Assembly (NCBI GenBank): GCA_029256365.1
Contig: JAQSYB010000015.1
Coordinates: 1 to 13,660, forward strand
From: Clostridia bacterium
GTDB taxonomy: Bacteria; Bacillota; Clostridia; Lutisporales; Lutisporaceae
DNA length: 13,660 nt
Direction of reading: 5' to 3'
The position numbers and the translations under genes are program-made. Positions 7,891-13,660 of the stretch are shown in pieces (position 1 is the first letter of the stretch; the number at the start of each line of letters is the position of its first letter). The notes beneath the pieces were generated by a model, which had not been told where the DNA came from, ran no database searches, and saw only the letters and a program-made list of their open reading frames with translations.

Positions 7891-7950
7891 GTCATTCTGA
7901 ACGCAGTGAAGAATCTTAAGATCCTTCAGTCGCAACTCCTTCAGGATGAC
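7891..7950. repeat. Dispersed palindromic repeat, full copy 1 (60 bp)
   Basis: This is an imperfect palindrome that begins GTCATTCTGAA and ends TTCAGGATGAC. Its centre is near AATCTTAAGATC, so the whole unit could fold into one hairpin with G-T pairs. The same arms recur at 8002-8025 (left arm only) and 10069-10140. I recall similar GTCATTCTGA...GAAGAATCT units scattered between genes in many bacteria. No transposase gene or flanking duplication is visible. Confidence 0.8.
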
Positions 7951-8001
7951 GGCATGATAATTCTTTGAATAAAAGCCTTGTCAATCATCGATTCAAGACT
8001 T

Positions 8002-8025
8002 GTCATTCTGAACGTAGTGAAGAAT
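8002..8025. repeat. Dispersed palindromic repeat, left-arm half copy
   Basis: Twenty-three of 24 bases match the left arm of the copy at 7891 (GTCATTCTGAACG, then TAGTGAAGAAT). The matching right arm is missing, so this is a truncated or solo arm 51 bases after the full copy. Confidence 0.75.
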
Positions 8026-8096
8026 ATTGTACACATCATCGCAATTGTTAACAGAGCCTCAAAATAAAATTTATGGTAATTTATGCATAAATCTGT

Positions 8097-8125
8097 TTGC
8101 AAATAATATAATCATTTGGTAGAAT
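8097..8125 (+). promoter_or_regulatory. Sigma-A promoter of the purine riboswitch transcript
   Basis: TTGCAA (8097-8102) and TAGAAT (8120-8125) are separated by 17 bases. The expected start near 8132 lies about ten bases before the aptamer, which fits a riboswitch leader. Confidence 0.65.
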
Positions 8126-8142
8126 TAAAATAATAATTGCAT

Positions 8143-8212
8143 AACTTGTATAGGCTTGATAATAGGGTTCAAGCGTTTCTACGAACAGCCATTAACTGTT
8201 CGGCTACAGGTT
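8143..8212 (+). promoter_or_regulatory. Purine riboswitch aptamer, guanine-type
   Basis: All three helices of the purine aptamer can be drawn. P1 is AACTTGTA (8143-8150) with TACAGGTT (8205-8212), including one G-T pair. P2 is GCTTGA (8154-8159) with TCAAGC (8169-8174). P3 is GAACAG (8183-8188) with CTGTTC (8196-8201). The P2-P3 joiner is exactly GTTTCTAC (8175-8182), the conserved core. Loop L2 (TAATAGGGT) keeps the two G's, and L3 (CCATTAA) keeps the two C's, that make the loop-loop kissing pairs. The ligand-reading base before P1' is C8204, as in guanine (and 2'-deoxyguanosine) aptamers; adenine aptamers have U. J1/2 is about two bases shorter than usual, so a variant specificity is possible. 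No purine gene follows. Confidence 0.87.
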
Positions 8213-8247
8213 GGTCATATAAAAGATGAGAAACATCTGTTTATAGG

Positions 8248-8274
8248 CACCCTGGCTAGCCAGGGTGTTTTTTT
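8248..8274 (+). terminator. Riboswitch expression-platform terminator
   Basis: A perfect 20-bp palindrome (8248-8267) gives an 8-bp stem CACCCTGG/CCAGGGTG with a CTAG loop, then seven T. The P1 3' strand CAGGTTG (8207-8213) can pair with the terminator arm CACCCTG (8248-8254) at six of seven positions. That predicts a ligand-OFF switch: bound purine stabilises P1 and frees the terminator. An AGATG/CATCT hairpin (8219-8244) lies between. Confidence 0.9.
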
Positions 8275-8290
8275 ATATAAAGCTATCTGC

Positions 8291-8372
8291 GCCTGGAGCT
8301 TCAGAAATACATAATCAATTTTTCCCCCACATTAAAATTGAATGTATGAAGCTCTAGGCTTTTTCTTTTTTT
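8291..8372 (+). terminator. Second, long terminator hairpin
   Basis: GCCTGGAGCTTCA (8291-8303) pairs with TGAAGCTCTAGGC (8347-8359) with one mismatch. A GAAA bulge follows, then TACAT/ATGTA and an inner perfect TCAATTTT/AAAATTGA stem. The hairpin is followed by TTTTTCTTTTTTT. It starts only 17 bases after the riboswitch terminator, with no gene between. Confidence 0.82.
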
Positions 8373-8424
8373 GCTGTAATTTATTTTAAAACATAAAAAA
8401 CACATAATTATGCAAATAGCCATT

Positions 8425-8453
8425 TTGACTTTCAAATCTGCATATAATAAAAT
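8425..8453 (+). promoter_or_regulatory. Sigma-A promoter of the M32 carboxypeptidase gene
   Basis: TTGACT (8425-8430) and TAAAAT (8448-8453) are 17 bases apart. Transcription would begin near 8460, downstream of both terminators, so this gene does not depend on read-through from the riboswitch. Confidence 0.65.
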
Positions 8454-8485
8454 GGAAAAAGGTACAATTATTGGAGGTGGCTGCA

Positions 8486-10009
8486 ATGGAAAGAAAATTT
8501 GAAGAAACATTACTGAGCTTTAAGGAGCTGGTACATAAGATTAAATATTATAATGAAGCGTTGGCTGTGCTATTCTGGGACTTGAGAACAGGTGCTCCAA
8601 AGAAAGGCGTTCCCGCCAGAGCGAAGGTTATCGGCATGCTTTCAACGGAAGCCTTTAGACTATCCACATCGGCAGAAATGGAAGAGTTTTTGAATTACTT
8701 TGAGCAAAAGGATAACCATGAACAGCTAGACAGCATTTACAAAGCGGTGATACAGGAATGTAGGAAAGAATTTGACAGATTCAAAAAGATTCCTGAGGAT
8801 ATGTTCACAGAATATGTAATACTAACCTCTGAAGCGGAATCTGTATGGGAGGAAGCAAAGAATACGGACAAATTTTCTTTGTTTAGTCCATTTTTAGAGA
8901 AGATTGTAGACTTTAACCTGCGTTTTATTGAGCTTTGGGGTTATGAGGGCAACAAATACAACACTCTACTAGACTATTATGAGCCAGGAATGACTGTAGA
9001 TAAATTGGATAGAATCTTTGAACAGCTGAGAGAGAGAATTGTTCCTTTGGTCCAGCAAATAAAAGATTCTGGCAAACAACCAGATGATTCAATGTTCTTC
9101 AGAAGCTATTTTGCACCAAATAAGCAGGAAGAATTCAGCCTGATGATACTTGATAAAATGGGTTATGGCTTTGATGCAGGAAGATTAGACGAAAGTGAGC
9201 ACCCATTTACAATTGGTATGACTCCAGGAGATATACGCATTACAACACACTACTATCCAAACAACTTTAGCAGTGCGCTGTTCAGTTCTATACATGAGGG
9301 TGGTCATGCACTGTATGAGCAAAATATCAGTAGTGATTTAGATGGTACTCCCCTTAGTACGGGCACATCTATGGGAATACATGAATCCCAATCCAGGTTT
9401 TGGGAGAATATTATAGGTAGAAGCTATAACTTCTGGAGCTGCTATTATGAAGATTTAAAGAAGGTATTTCCTATTGAATTTGAAGGTGTGAGCTTGGAAG
9501 CCTTCTATAGGGCAATCAATAAGGTAGAGCCATCCTTAATCAGAGTTGAAGCAGATGAGGTTACATATAATCTTCATATTATGATTAGATATGAAATTGA
9601 AAAAGCATTGATAAACAAGGAAATAATAGTTGCAGATCTTCCAAGAATTTGGAAGGAGAAGATGAAGGAATACCTTGGAGTAGAACCTAAGGATGATAAG
9701 GAAGGGGTCCTTCAGGATGTTCACTGGTCTGGAGGCAGCTTTGGGTATTTCCCATCCTATACACTGGGAAACATCTACAGTGCACAAATATATCATGCAA
9801 TCAGAAAGCAATTTGACAATCTTGACGAGATGATAAGAAATGGAGAGCTTATAAAGATAAAGGAATGGTTGGGAGAGAACATCCACAAGCATGGAAAGCT
9901 TCTTACTCCGACTGAAATATTAAAGTCAGTAACAGGTGAAGAAATTAATAGCAGTTACCTAATTGAGTACTTAGAGAATAAGTACAAGGAAATATACAAT
10001 ATAAAATAA
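8486..10009 (+). CDS. M32-family metallocarboxypeptidase (carboxypeptidase Taq type)
   Basis: M32 enzymes are cytoplasmic zinc carboxypeptidases that remove residues one at a time from peptide C-termini, probably in peptide recycling. The 507-residue product has the usual length. The zinc site is HEGGH at residues 270-274 (His270, His274, general base Glu271), with the third ligand Glu300 in GIHESQSRFWEN, the family pattern. Upstream, MTPGDIRITTHYYPNNF (about 246-262) is also typical, as is the N-terminal helical region with AVLFWDLRTGAPKKG. No signal peptide or membrane segment is seen, so it should act in the cytoplasm. ATG 8486 is chosen because GGAGGTGG lies five bases before it; a TTG at 8471 would bury that site. 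The gene stands alone behind its own promoter. A link to the purine riboswitch upstream is not supported by layout. Confidence 0.94.
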   Translation: MERKFEETLLSFKELVHKIKYYNEALAVLFWDLRTGAPKKGVPARAKVIGMLSTEAFRLSTSAEMEEFLNYFEQKDNHEQLDSIYKAVIQECRKEFDRFKKIPEDMFTEYVILTSEAESVWEEAKNTDKFSLFSPFLEKIVDFNLRFIELWGYEGNKYNTLLDYYEPGMTVDKLDRIFEQLRERIVPLVQQIKDSGKQPDDSMFFRSYFAPNKQEEFSLMILDKMGYGFDAGRLDESEHPFTIGMTPGDIRITTHYYPNNFSSALFSSIHEGGHALYEQNISSDLDGTPLSTGTSMGIHESQSRFWENIIGRSYNFWSCYYEDLKKVFPIEFEGVSLEAFYRAINKVEPSLIRVEADEVTYNLHIMIRYEIEKALINKEIIVADLPRIWKEKMKEYLGVEPKDDKEGVLQDVHWSGGSFGYFPSYTLGNIYSAQIYHAIRKQFDNLDEMIRNGELIKIKEWLGENIHKHGKLLTPTEILKSVTGEEINSSYLIEYLENKYKEIYNIK

Positions 10010-10024
10010 CAACAAAATAGTGTA

Positions 10025-10218
10025 GGGCCTGGCACGTTGGAAAATCATCAGCTTAATATGCATCATTTGTCATCCTGAGCAAAGCGAAGGATCTTAACAA
10101 TGTACTTGAGATCCTTCAGTCCTTTCTCCTTCAGGATGACATCCTATTATAGACTTGAAAATGCTTAATGGAAAATAGTGGGATATTAAGATGATGACAT
10201 TGGTCCCTGTGCCAGCCT
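10025..10218. mobile_element. Nested palindromic MITE-like element
   Basis: Two outer arms are inverted repeats. CTGGCAC (10029-10035) matches GTGCCAG (10209-10215), and TCATCAGCTTAATAT (10045-10059) matches ATATTAAGATGATGA (10183-10197) at 14 of 15 positions. Inside lies the dispersed palindrome 10069-10140. There is no coding capacity and no transposase. The element fills nearly all of the space between the carboxypeptidase and YhfC-family genes and ends about ten bases before the latter's ribosome binding site. Calling it mobile is inference from structure alone. Confidence 0.5.
10069..10140. repeat. Dispersed palindromic repeat, full copy 2 (72 bp)
   Basis: The ends GTCATCCTGA (10069-10078) and TCAGGATGAC (10131-10140) are perfect inverted repeats. 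GAAGGATCT (10086-10094) and AGATCCTTC (10109-10117) form an inner stem. The right arm closely matches that of the copy at 7891 (AGATCCTTCAGT, then CTCCTTCAGGATGAC). This copy is 12 bp longer at the centre and sits within larger inverted repeats. Confidence 0.85.
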
Positions 10219-10239
10219 GTAATTAACGGAGGTTTCTTT

Positions 10240-11055
10240 ATGGTAAGCAGTTTAGCAATCGTATTTATGGTCATCTCATTGGCAATATGTATTTTGCTGC
10301 CTGTAATATTAACAGTGTACTTTTATAGAAAGTACAAAATCAGCCTTCGGGCAGTTATGCTTGGTGTTGCTGTTTTTGTAGTATTTCAGATGGCTACGAG
10401 AATACCTTTGCTAACAGTGCTTGGAAAGCAGCAATGGTATATGGACATGTTCAGCAATATATATGCAATTGCTCTGTTTCTTGGCCTTACAGCAGGATTG
10501 TTTGAAGAAGTAGGCAGATACATCGCTATGAAGCTTTTTATGAAGAAAAGCCTGAACTGGAAAAATGCTGTAGCCTTTGGCATAGGTCATGGTGGGATAG
10601 AAGCCATCCTTTTAGTAGGAATCACAATGCTGAACAATATTGTCATGAGTATCATGATTAATACAGGTGTCTTTGATACAATGGTTGCAGCTCAACTGCC
10701 TCCTGGCGTTGCTGATCAAATAAAGTCTGCCTTAATCGATACACCTATTAGCTACTTCTTGGCAGGAGGCGTTGAGAGAGCAATGACCATGAGCATACAG
10801 ATTGCTTTTTCTGTTATGGTTCTCTATTCTGTAAAATTCAAAAAGCCACTATATCTGCTATATGCAATACTGCTTCACACGATTGTGGATTCGCCCTTGG
10901 TGATACTTGGAAGCATGGGATTAGGCGTTTGGGCTATTGAATTATGTATATTCGCAATGGCAGCAATAAGCTTTGTTTATATTATAAAAGCGAAGGCAAT
11001 ATTTGCAAAAAGAGAGCAAGAGGAAGCTGCAGAAGAATCAGAGGTTCTTTCCTGA
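10240..11055 (+). CDS. YhfC-family glutamic-type intramembrane protease
   Basis: The 271-residue product is an integral membrane protein with about seven hydrophobic segments (for example 4-28, 37-60, 72-88, 108-140, 184-199, 203-224 and 227-250). It has a charged C-terminal end (KREQEEAAEESE). Conserved polar motifs inside membrane segments match the YhfC family, which is related to CPBP/Rce1-type proteases: GLFEEVGRY (Glu89, Glu90, Arg93), FGIGHGGIEA (His117, Glu121) and LLHTIVDSP (His213, Asp217). These would form the catalytic site. The substrate is unknown. ATG 10240 has CGGAGG seven bases upstream. The gene follows a palindromic repeat element, and no good promoter is seen, so it may be read from the carboxypeptidase promoter. 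Its last 18 bases overlap the converging YkvI-family gene, and no terminator is visible between them. Confidence 0.85.
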   Translation: MVSSLAIVFMVISLAICILLPVILTVYFYRKYKISLRAVMLGVAVFVVFQMATRIPLLTVLGKQQWYMDMFSNIYAIALFLGLTAGLFEEVGRYIAMKLFMKKSLNWKNAVAFGIGHGGIEAILLVGITMLNNIVMSIMINTGVFDTMVAAQLPPGVADQIKSALIDTPISYFLAGGVERAMTMSIQIAFSVMVLYSVKFKKPLYLLYAILLHTIVDSPLVILGSMGLGVWAIELCIFAMAAISFVYIIKAKAIFAKREQEEAAEESEVLS

Positions 11056-12105
11056 GATTTTTACTTGTATGAATTTTAAAAATATCAAAGCAATCAGAAA
11101 CATGGAAAGAGCGCCAAAAAGAGGATAGAAAAAGGATATTAGGCTTTTGAAGTCCACAAAGGCCATTGGAATACAAGCAAGGACGATAAACAGGCTGGCC
11201 GGTCTATAGAGCTGGGGCCTGTTTTTTACTACCCTCTTTGCGAGACTAAAAATGTTTGCAATGGCAGTGGTGCCGATTTCACACCAGATGCAGAGCATGA
11301 CTGCATATTTTATATAGATACCGTGCATGGTGGATATGTACAGTACAGGAATAGAAAGCTTTAATATTGCTGGAACATATAGAATGAGGCAGATGTTTAA
11401 GGCAATAGAAAGAGTCATTAAGCCAAAGCCCCCGATATATGCCCCTCTTTTTAAGGTTTTGATGGAGGCTATATCCTGTGAGAACGCTGTGAGAACTCCT
11501 ATTGCCAATACCAGATTGTAAGAGCAATAGAAGATCAAGGAGAAGACTGGCTTCAAGAAGTCACCCTTATAAATATTTGCAGCATTGCCATAAAAATCAG
11601 CGGTGTTGCTGGTAAGAATGGTTTTGAATAGTACAAATAGTATTACGCAGATTAATATGGGAACGACCAAGGAATTAATTCGAAGGATACCATCTACAGA
11701 TTTTAGAACGACAAGCAGAGAGAGCAGTGCAATCAAGATGATTCCGAGCATTTTGCTGAAGCCAAGGCTTTCGTGGAAAATTGCACCGCTTCCTGAAAAC
11801 ATAATTGAAGCGCCAAAAAACAAAAACATAGTTATTATGCAATCATAAACAAGACTCAATCGAGGTCCGCAAATTTTGATAATAAAGCTATTGTAATCAT
11901 AGGTTTGGTAATGCTTTGACAGGTAGAAAACTGCATAGCCGCAAGCTGAAAACAAAACCCCTGACAGAAAAAGCAGCAGCATTCCGATGCTTCCGTATTT
12001 GGTAAAAAACTGCATAATCTCCTGCCCAGAAGCAAAGCCGGCACCGATAATAGTCCCGATATAAGCTGCGCCAATTTGCCAGCTTATATTCCTTTTCTTT
12101 TTCAT
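11038..12105 (-). CDS. YkvI-family multi-pass membrane protein (putative transporter)
   Basis: The 355-residue product is almost entirely hydrophobic, with about ten predicted membrane segments. The N-terminus, AAYIGTIIGAGFASGQEIMQF (here residues 10-30), is the hallmark of YkvI-family proteins. The GxGFASGQE motif in the broken first helix is typical of amino acid/polyamine/cation-type secondary transporters. The substrate is not known, and I do not assign one. The frame also has an ATG at 12123, but I chose 12105. AAGGAG lies nine bases before 12105, no ribosome binding site precedes 12123, and the predicted transcript start falls near 12121. A basic KKKRN run follows the start, consistent with an inside-positive N-terminus. 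It converges with the YhfC-family gene and overlaps it by 18 bases. Confidence 0.85.
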   Translation of the reverse strand: MKKKRNISWQIGAAYIGTIIGAGFASGQEIMQFFTKYGSIGMLLLFLSGVLFSACGYAVFYLSKHYQTYDYNSFIIKICGPRLSLVYDCIITMFLFFGASIMFSGSGAIFHESLGFSKMLGIILIALLSLLVVLKSVDGILRINSLVVPILICVILFVLFKTILTSNTADFYGNAANIYKGDFLKPVFSLIFYCSYNLVLAIGVLTAFSQDIASIKTLKRGAYIGGFGLMTLSIALNICLILYVPAILKLSIPVLYISTMHGIYIKYAVMLCIWCEIGTTAIANIFSLAKRVVKNRPQLYRPASLFIVLACIPMAFVDFKSLISFFYPLFGALSMFLIALIFLKFIQVKISGKNL

Positions 12106-12127
12106 CGATTCTTTCTCCTTCATACTT

Positions 12128-12157
12128 TATATATTGATATATATTAGAAGAAGGCAA
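12128..12157 (-). promoter_or_regulatory. Candidate promoter of the YkvI-family gene
   Basis: Read on the minus strand, TTGCCT (12157-12152) and TATATA (12133-12128) are 18 bases apart, with transcription expected near 12121. The -35 box overlaps the T run after the upstream gene's terminator hairpin. Confidence 0.5.
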
Positions 12158-12189
12158 AAAATATGAAGGGACGCTGCTTACAGCGTCCC
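12156..12189 (-). terminator. Terminator of the GGDEF-EAL gene
   Basis: A perfect 9-bp stem GGGACGCTG/CAGCGTCCC with a 4-base loop lies at 12168-12189, one base after the stop codon. On the minus strand a run of six T follows, but only after six other bases, so the terminator is somewhat imperfect. No comparable T run supports the other strand. Confidence 0.65.
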
Positions 12190-12190
12190 A

Positions 12191-13660
12191 CTAAAGATCC
12201 ATGCAAATTCGCTTCTTGATATCTTCCACATTCAGAGGCTTGCTGATATGATAGCCTTGAATTTCATCACAGCCCAGACCCATTAACAGATCCAGCTGAT
12301 CTTGATTTTCTACACCTTCCGCAACAACCTTCAGCTGCAAGGCATGGGCTACATCAATTATTGCCCTGACGATAGAATATGTATTTTTATCGCTTATAAT
12401 ATCAGATACAAAGGACTTATCAATCTTTAAGAAATCTACTGGAAGGTGCTTGAGATAATTAAAGGTAGAATAGCCTGTACCAAAATCATCGATAGATATT
12501 GTAACACCCATATCCATTAGCTTAGTCAAGGTATTTTGAGTGAAGCTAAAGTTCTCTAAGGCTGTTGTTTCAGTTATTTCAAGCTCTAGGTACTTTGGAG
12601 AGATGCCGGTATCCTCCAAAACCTTGATAACTGTTTCTGCCAAATGTTGATCCTTAAACTGCCATGCAGAAAGGTTTACAGCCAGTCGGATATTCTTGAT
12701 ATCCTCCCGCAGCCATTTTTCTAATTGTGTACATGCTGTGAACAATACCCACTCATCAATATATTTTATAATGCCCGTCTCCTCGGCGATTGGTATAAAG
12801 TCTATGGGGTAGAGCAGACCCCTTGTGGGGTGATTCCATCGAATCAAAGCTTCGATGCCAACGATCTGAGAGGTCTTGCCATTAATCTTAGGCTGATAGT
12901 GAAGCTCAAACTCATTGCGATCTATGGCTTGTCGCAGCTCACAATGCAAATTAAACTTTTGGTGAACATATTCAGTAATCTCAGGCGAGTATATTTTATA
13001 GCTGTTTCGCATGGTGTGTTTTACAACATTCAGTGCAGCGGTTGCATTTCTAATGAGCTCGCTTACACTATTGCCTTGATCAGGGAAAATTGAAATTCCG
13101 ATGCAGGCACTTAAGTAGATCTCCTGATTTACCACATTCATTGGTTTCTTTATTTCTGCCAGCAGATTATCAGCGGCAGATGATAAGTCATCTGTACTAG
13201 ACATGTTCATTACTACAGCAAACTCATCGCCATCCATTCTTGCTACAAAGAAATTGTCCTGGCACAAGGCTTGAAGTCTATTTGCACACTCCTGAAGTAT
13301 GATATCGCCAATTTCATGGCCTAGGTTGTTGTTAACACTTCGAAAGAAGTCAAGATTGATAATAAAAACAGCATATTTACCTTGAGCTTTCGACTGATTG
13401 GTAGTAACATGCTGTAAATAGTCAAATAGTTGTTTGCGATTTGGAAGCTTAGTGAGAATATCAACTGAACTGCTCTGGATAGGAGCAACTTCTCCTATTG
13501 TTGTCTGGTCTTCTACTGCAGTTGCAGCCTCATTTTCAAAAACAGACTGACTTTTCCTAAGATGATATCGTAGAAAAATATAGTTGAATAATACAGTAAT
13601 TGATACAAAGACAATCACTGCAATAACAAATAAGTCAATTTGGAAAGCTGCATATTGGTT
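12191..13660 (-). CDS. Membrane GGDEF-EAL c-di-GMP protein, probable phosphodiesterase (5' end outside window)
   Basis: The frame stays open to the window edge, so the GTG at 13618 is probably internal; the residues before it (AAFQIDLFVIAVIVFVSITV) are part of a membrane helix. After that helix come a GGDEF domain and an EAL domain. The GGDEF signature is DGDEF (13220-13234), with the first Gly replaced, and there is no RxxD inhibitory site, so cyclase activity is doubtful; it may bind GTP and regulate. The EAL domain has all expected catalytic motifs: GIEALIRW, AVNLSAWQF, ELEITET, SIDDFGTGYS, FLKID, VAEGVE and IQGYHISKP. It should therefore cleave c-di-GMP. The missing N-terminal part probably carries an extracellular sensor. 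In Gram-positive clostridia this signal affects motility and attachment. The targets here are unknown. Confidence 0.92.
   Translation of the reverse strand, partial: NQYAAFQIDLFVIAVIVFVSITVLFNYIFLRYHLRKSQSVFENEAATAVEDQTTIGEVAPIQSSSVDILTKLPNRKQLFDYLQHVTTNQSKAQGKYAVFIINLDFFRSVNNNLGHEIGDIILQECANRLQALCQDNFFVARMDGDEFAVVMNMSSTDDLSSAADNLLAEIKKPMNVVNQEIYLSACIGISIFPDQGNSVSELIRNATAALNVVKHTMRNSYKIYSPEITEYVHQKFNLHCELRQAIDRNEFELHYQPKINGKTSQIVGIEALIRWNHPTRGLLYPIDFIPIAEETGIIKYIDEWVLFTACTQLEKWLREDIKNIRLAVNLSAWQFKDQHLAETVIKVLEDTGISPKYLELEITETTALENFSFTQNTLTKLMDMGVTISIDDFGTGYSTFNYLKHLPVDFLKIDKSFVSDIISDKNTYSIVRAIIDVAHALQLKVVAEGVENQDQLDLLMGLGCDEIQGYHISKPLNVEDIKKRICMDL

Larger units (their letters stand above)
7758..8096. 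other. Non-coding spacer after sbcC
   Basis: No believable gene is present in this stretch. It holds a 14-bp perfect palindrome, one full copy of a palindromic dispersed repeat and one half copy of it, each listed separately. The remainder is AT-rich with no pattern I can support. Confidence 0.7.

Noticed and set aside
7891..8025. CRISPR array from the repeated GTCATTCTGA units
   Set aside because: There are only two local copies, one of them partial, and the units are palindromes with unequal spacing and no cas genes. They are dispersed intergenic repeats.
8443..8448. Perfect TATAAT as the carboxypeptidase -10 box
   Set aside because: It lies only 12 bases from the TTGACT -35, too close; TAAAAT at 8448-8453 has the proper 17-base spacing.
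8301..8510. 69-residue minus-strand frame between the riboswitch and the carboxypeptidase
   Set aside because: It crosses a terminator hairpin and the carboxypeptidase promoter and start, with no ribosome binding site or recognisable domain.
11327..11848. Plus-strand frames inside the YkvI-family gene
   Set aside because: They are antisense shadows of a clear multi-pass membrane protein and show no start signals or motifs.

Overview
The window looks like chromosomal DNA from a low-GC, Gram-positive, spore-former-type bacterium of the class Clostridia. The evidence is the AT-rich composition, strong GGAGG-type ribosome binding sites, TTG starts with good Shine-Dalgarno sequences, and a sigI-rsgI pair. 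There is also a purine riboswitch with an intrinsic-terminator platform, and YhfC, YkvI and M32 carboxypeptidase family proteins. I see no phage genes, insertion sequence, CRISPR array, tRNA or rRNA. The species cannot be named from this sequence alone.

Layout. Bases 1-360 hold the 3' end of a tocopherol-cyclase-like gene. It overlaps tail-to-tail with a small zinc-finger/helix-turn-helix gene on the minus strand (336-560). A gene-free stretch (561-946) carries a sigma-A-type promoter and a probably structured RNA of about 200 nt, then comes the sigI-rsgI operon (947-2775), closed by a clean terminator. The sbcD-sbcC operon (2903-7757) encodes the Mre11/Rad50-like nuclease complex. Bases 7758-8485 are a long non-coding region with one full and one half copy of a dispersed palindromic repeat. 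It also holds a complete guanine-type purine riboswitch with its own promoter and terminator, and a second large terminator hairpin. An M32 metallocarboxypeptidase gene with its own promoter follows (8486-10009). A nested palindromic MITE-like element fills 10025-10218, followed by a YhfC-family intramembrane protease gene (10240-11055). That gene converges on and overlaps a minus-strand YkvI-family membrane protein gene (11038-12105). The window ends in a minus-strand gene for a membrane GGDEF-EAL c-di-GMP protein whose 5' part lies outside the window.

How the genes work together. Two pairs are functional units. SigI is an alternative sigma factor held by the membrane anti-sigma factor RsgI, whose extracytoplasmic part ends in a disordered charged tail and carries the Asn-Pro autoproteolysis motif. 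SbcD and SbcC form a DNA-end-processing nuclease/ATPase. The remaining genes appear to be single transcription units with no clear shared pathway.

The most unusual feature is the riboswitch. It has an intact promoter, aptamer and terminator but no gene directly behind it. It is followed within 17 nt by another terminator, which suggests a deleted target gene or a riboswitch-gated small RNA. The leader RNA upstream of sigI and the nested palindromic element are the next best leads.
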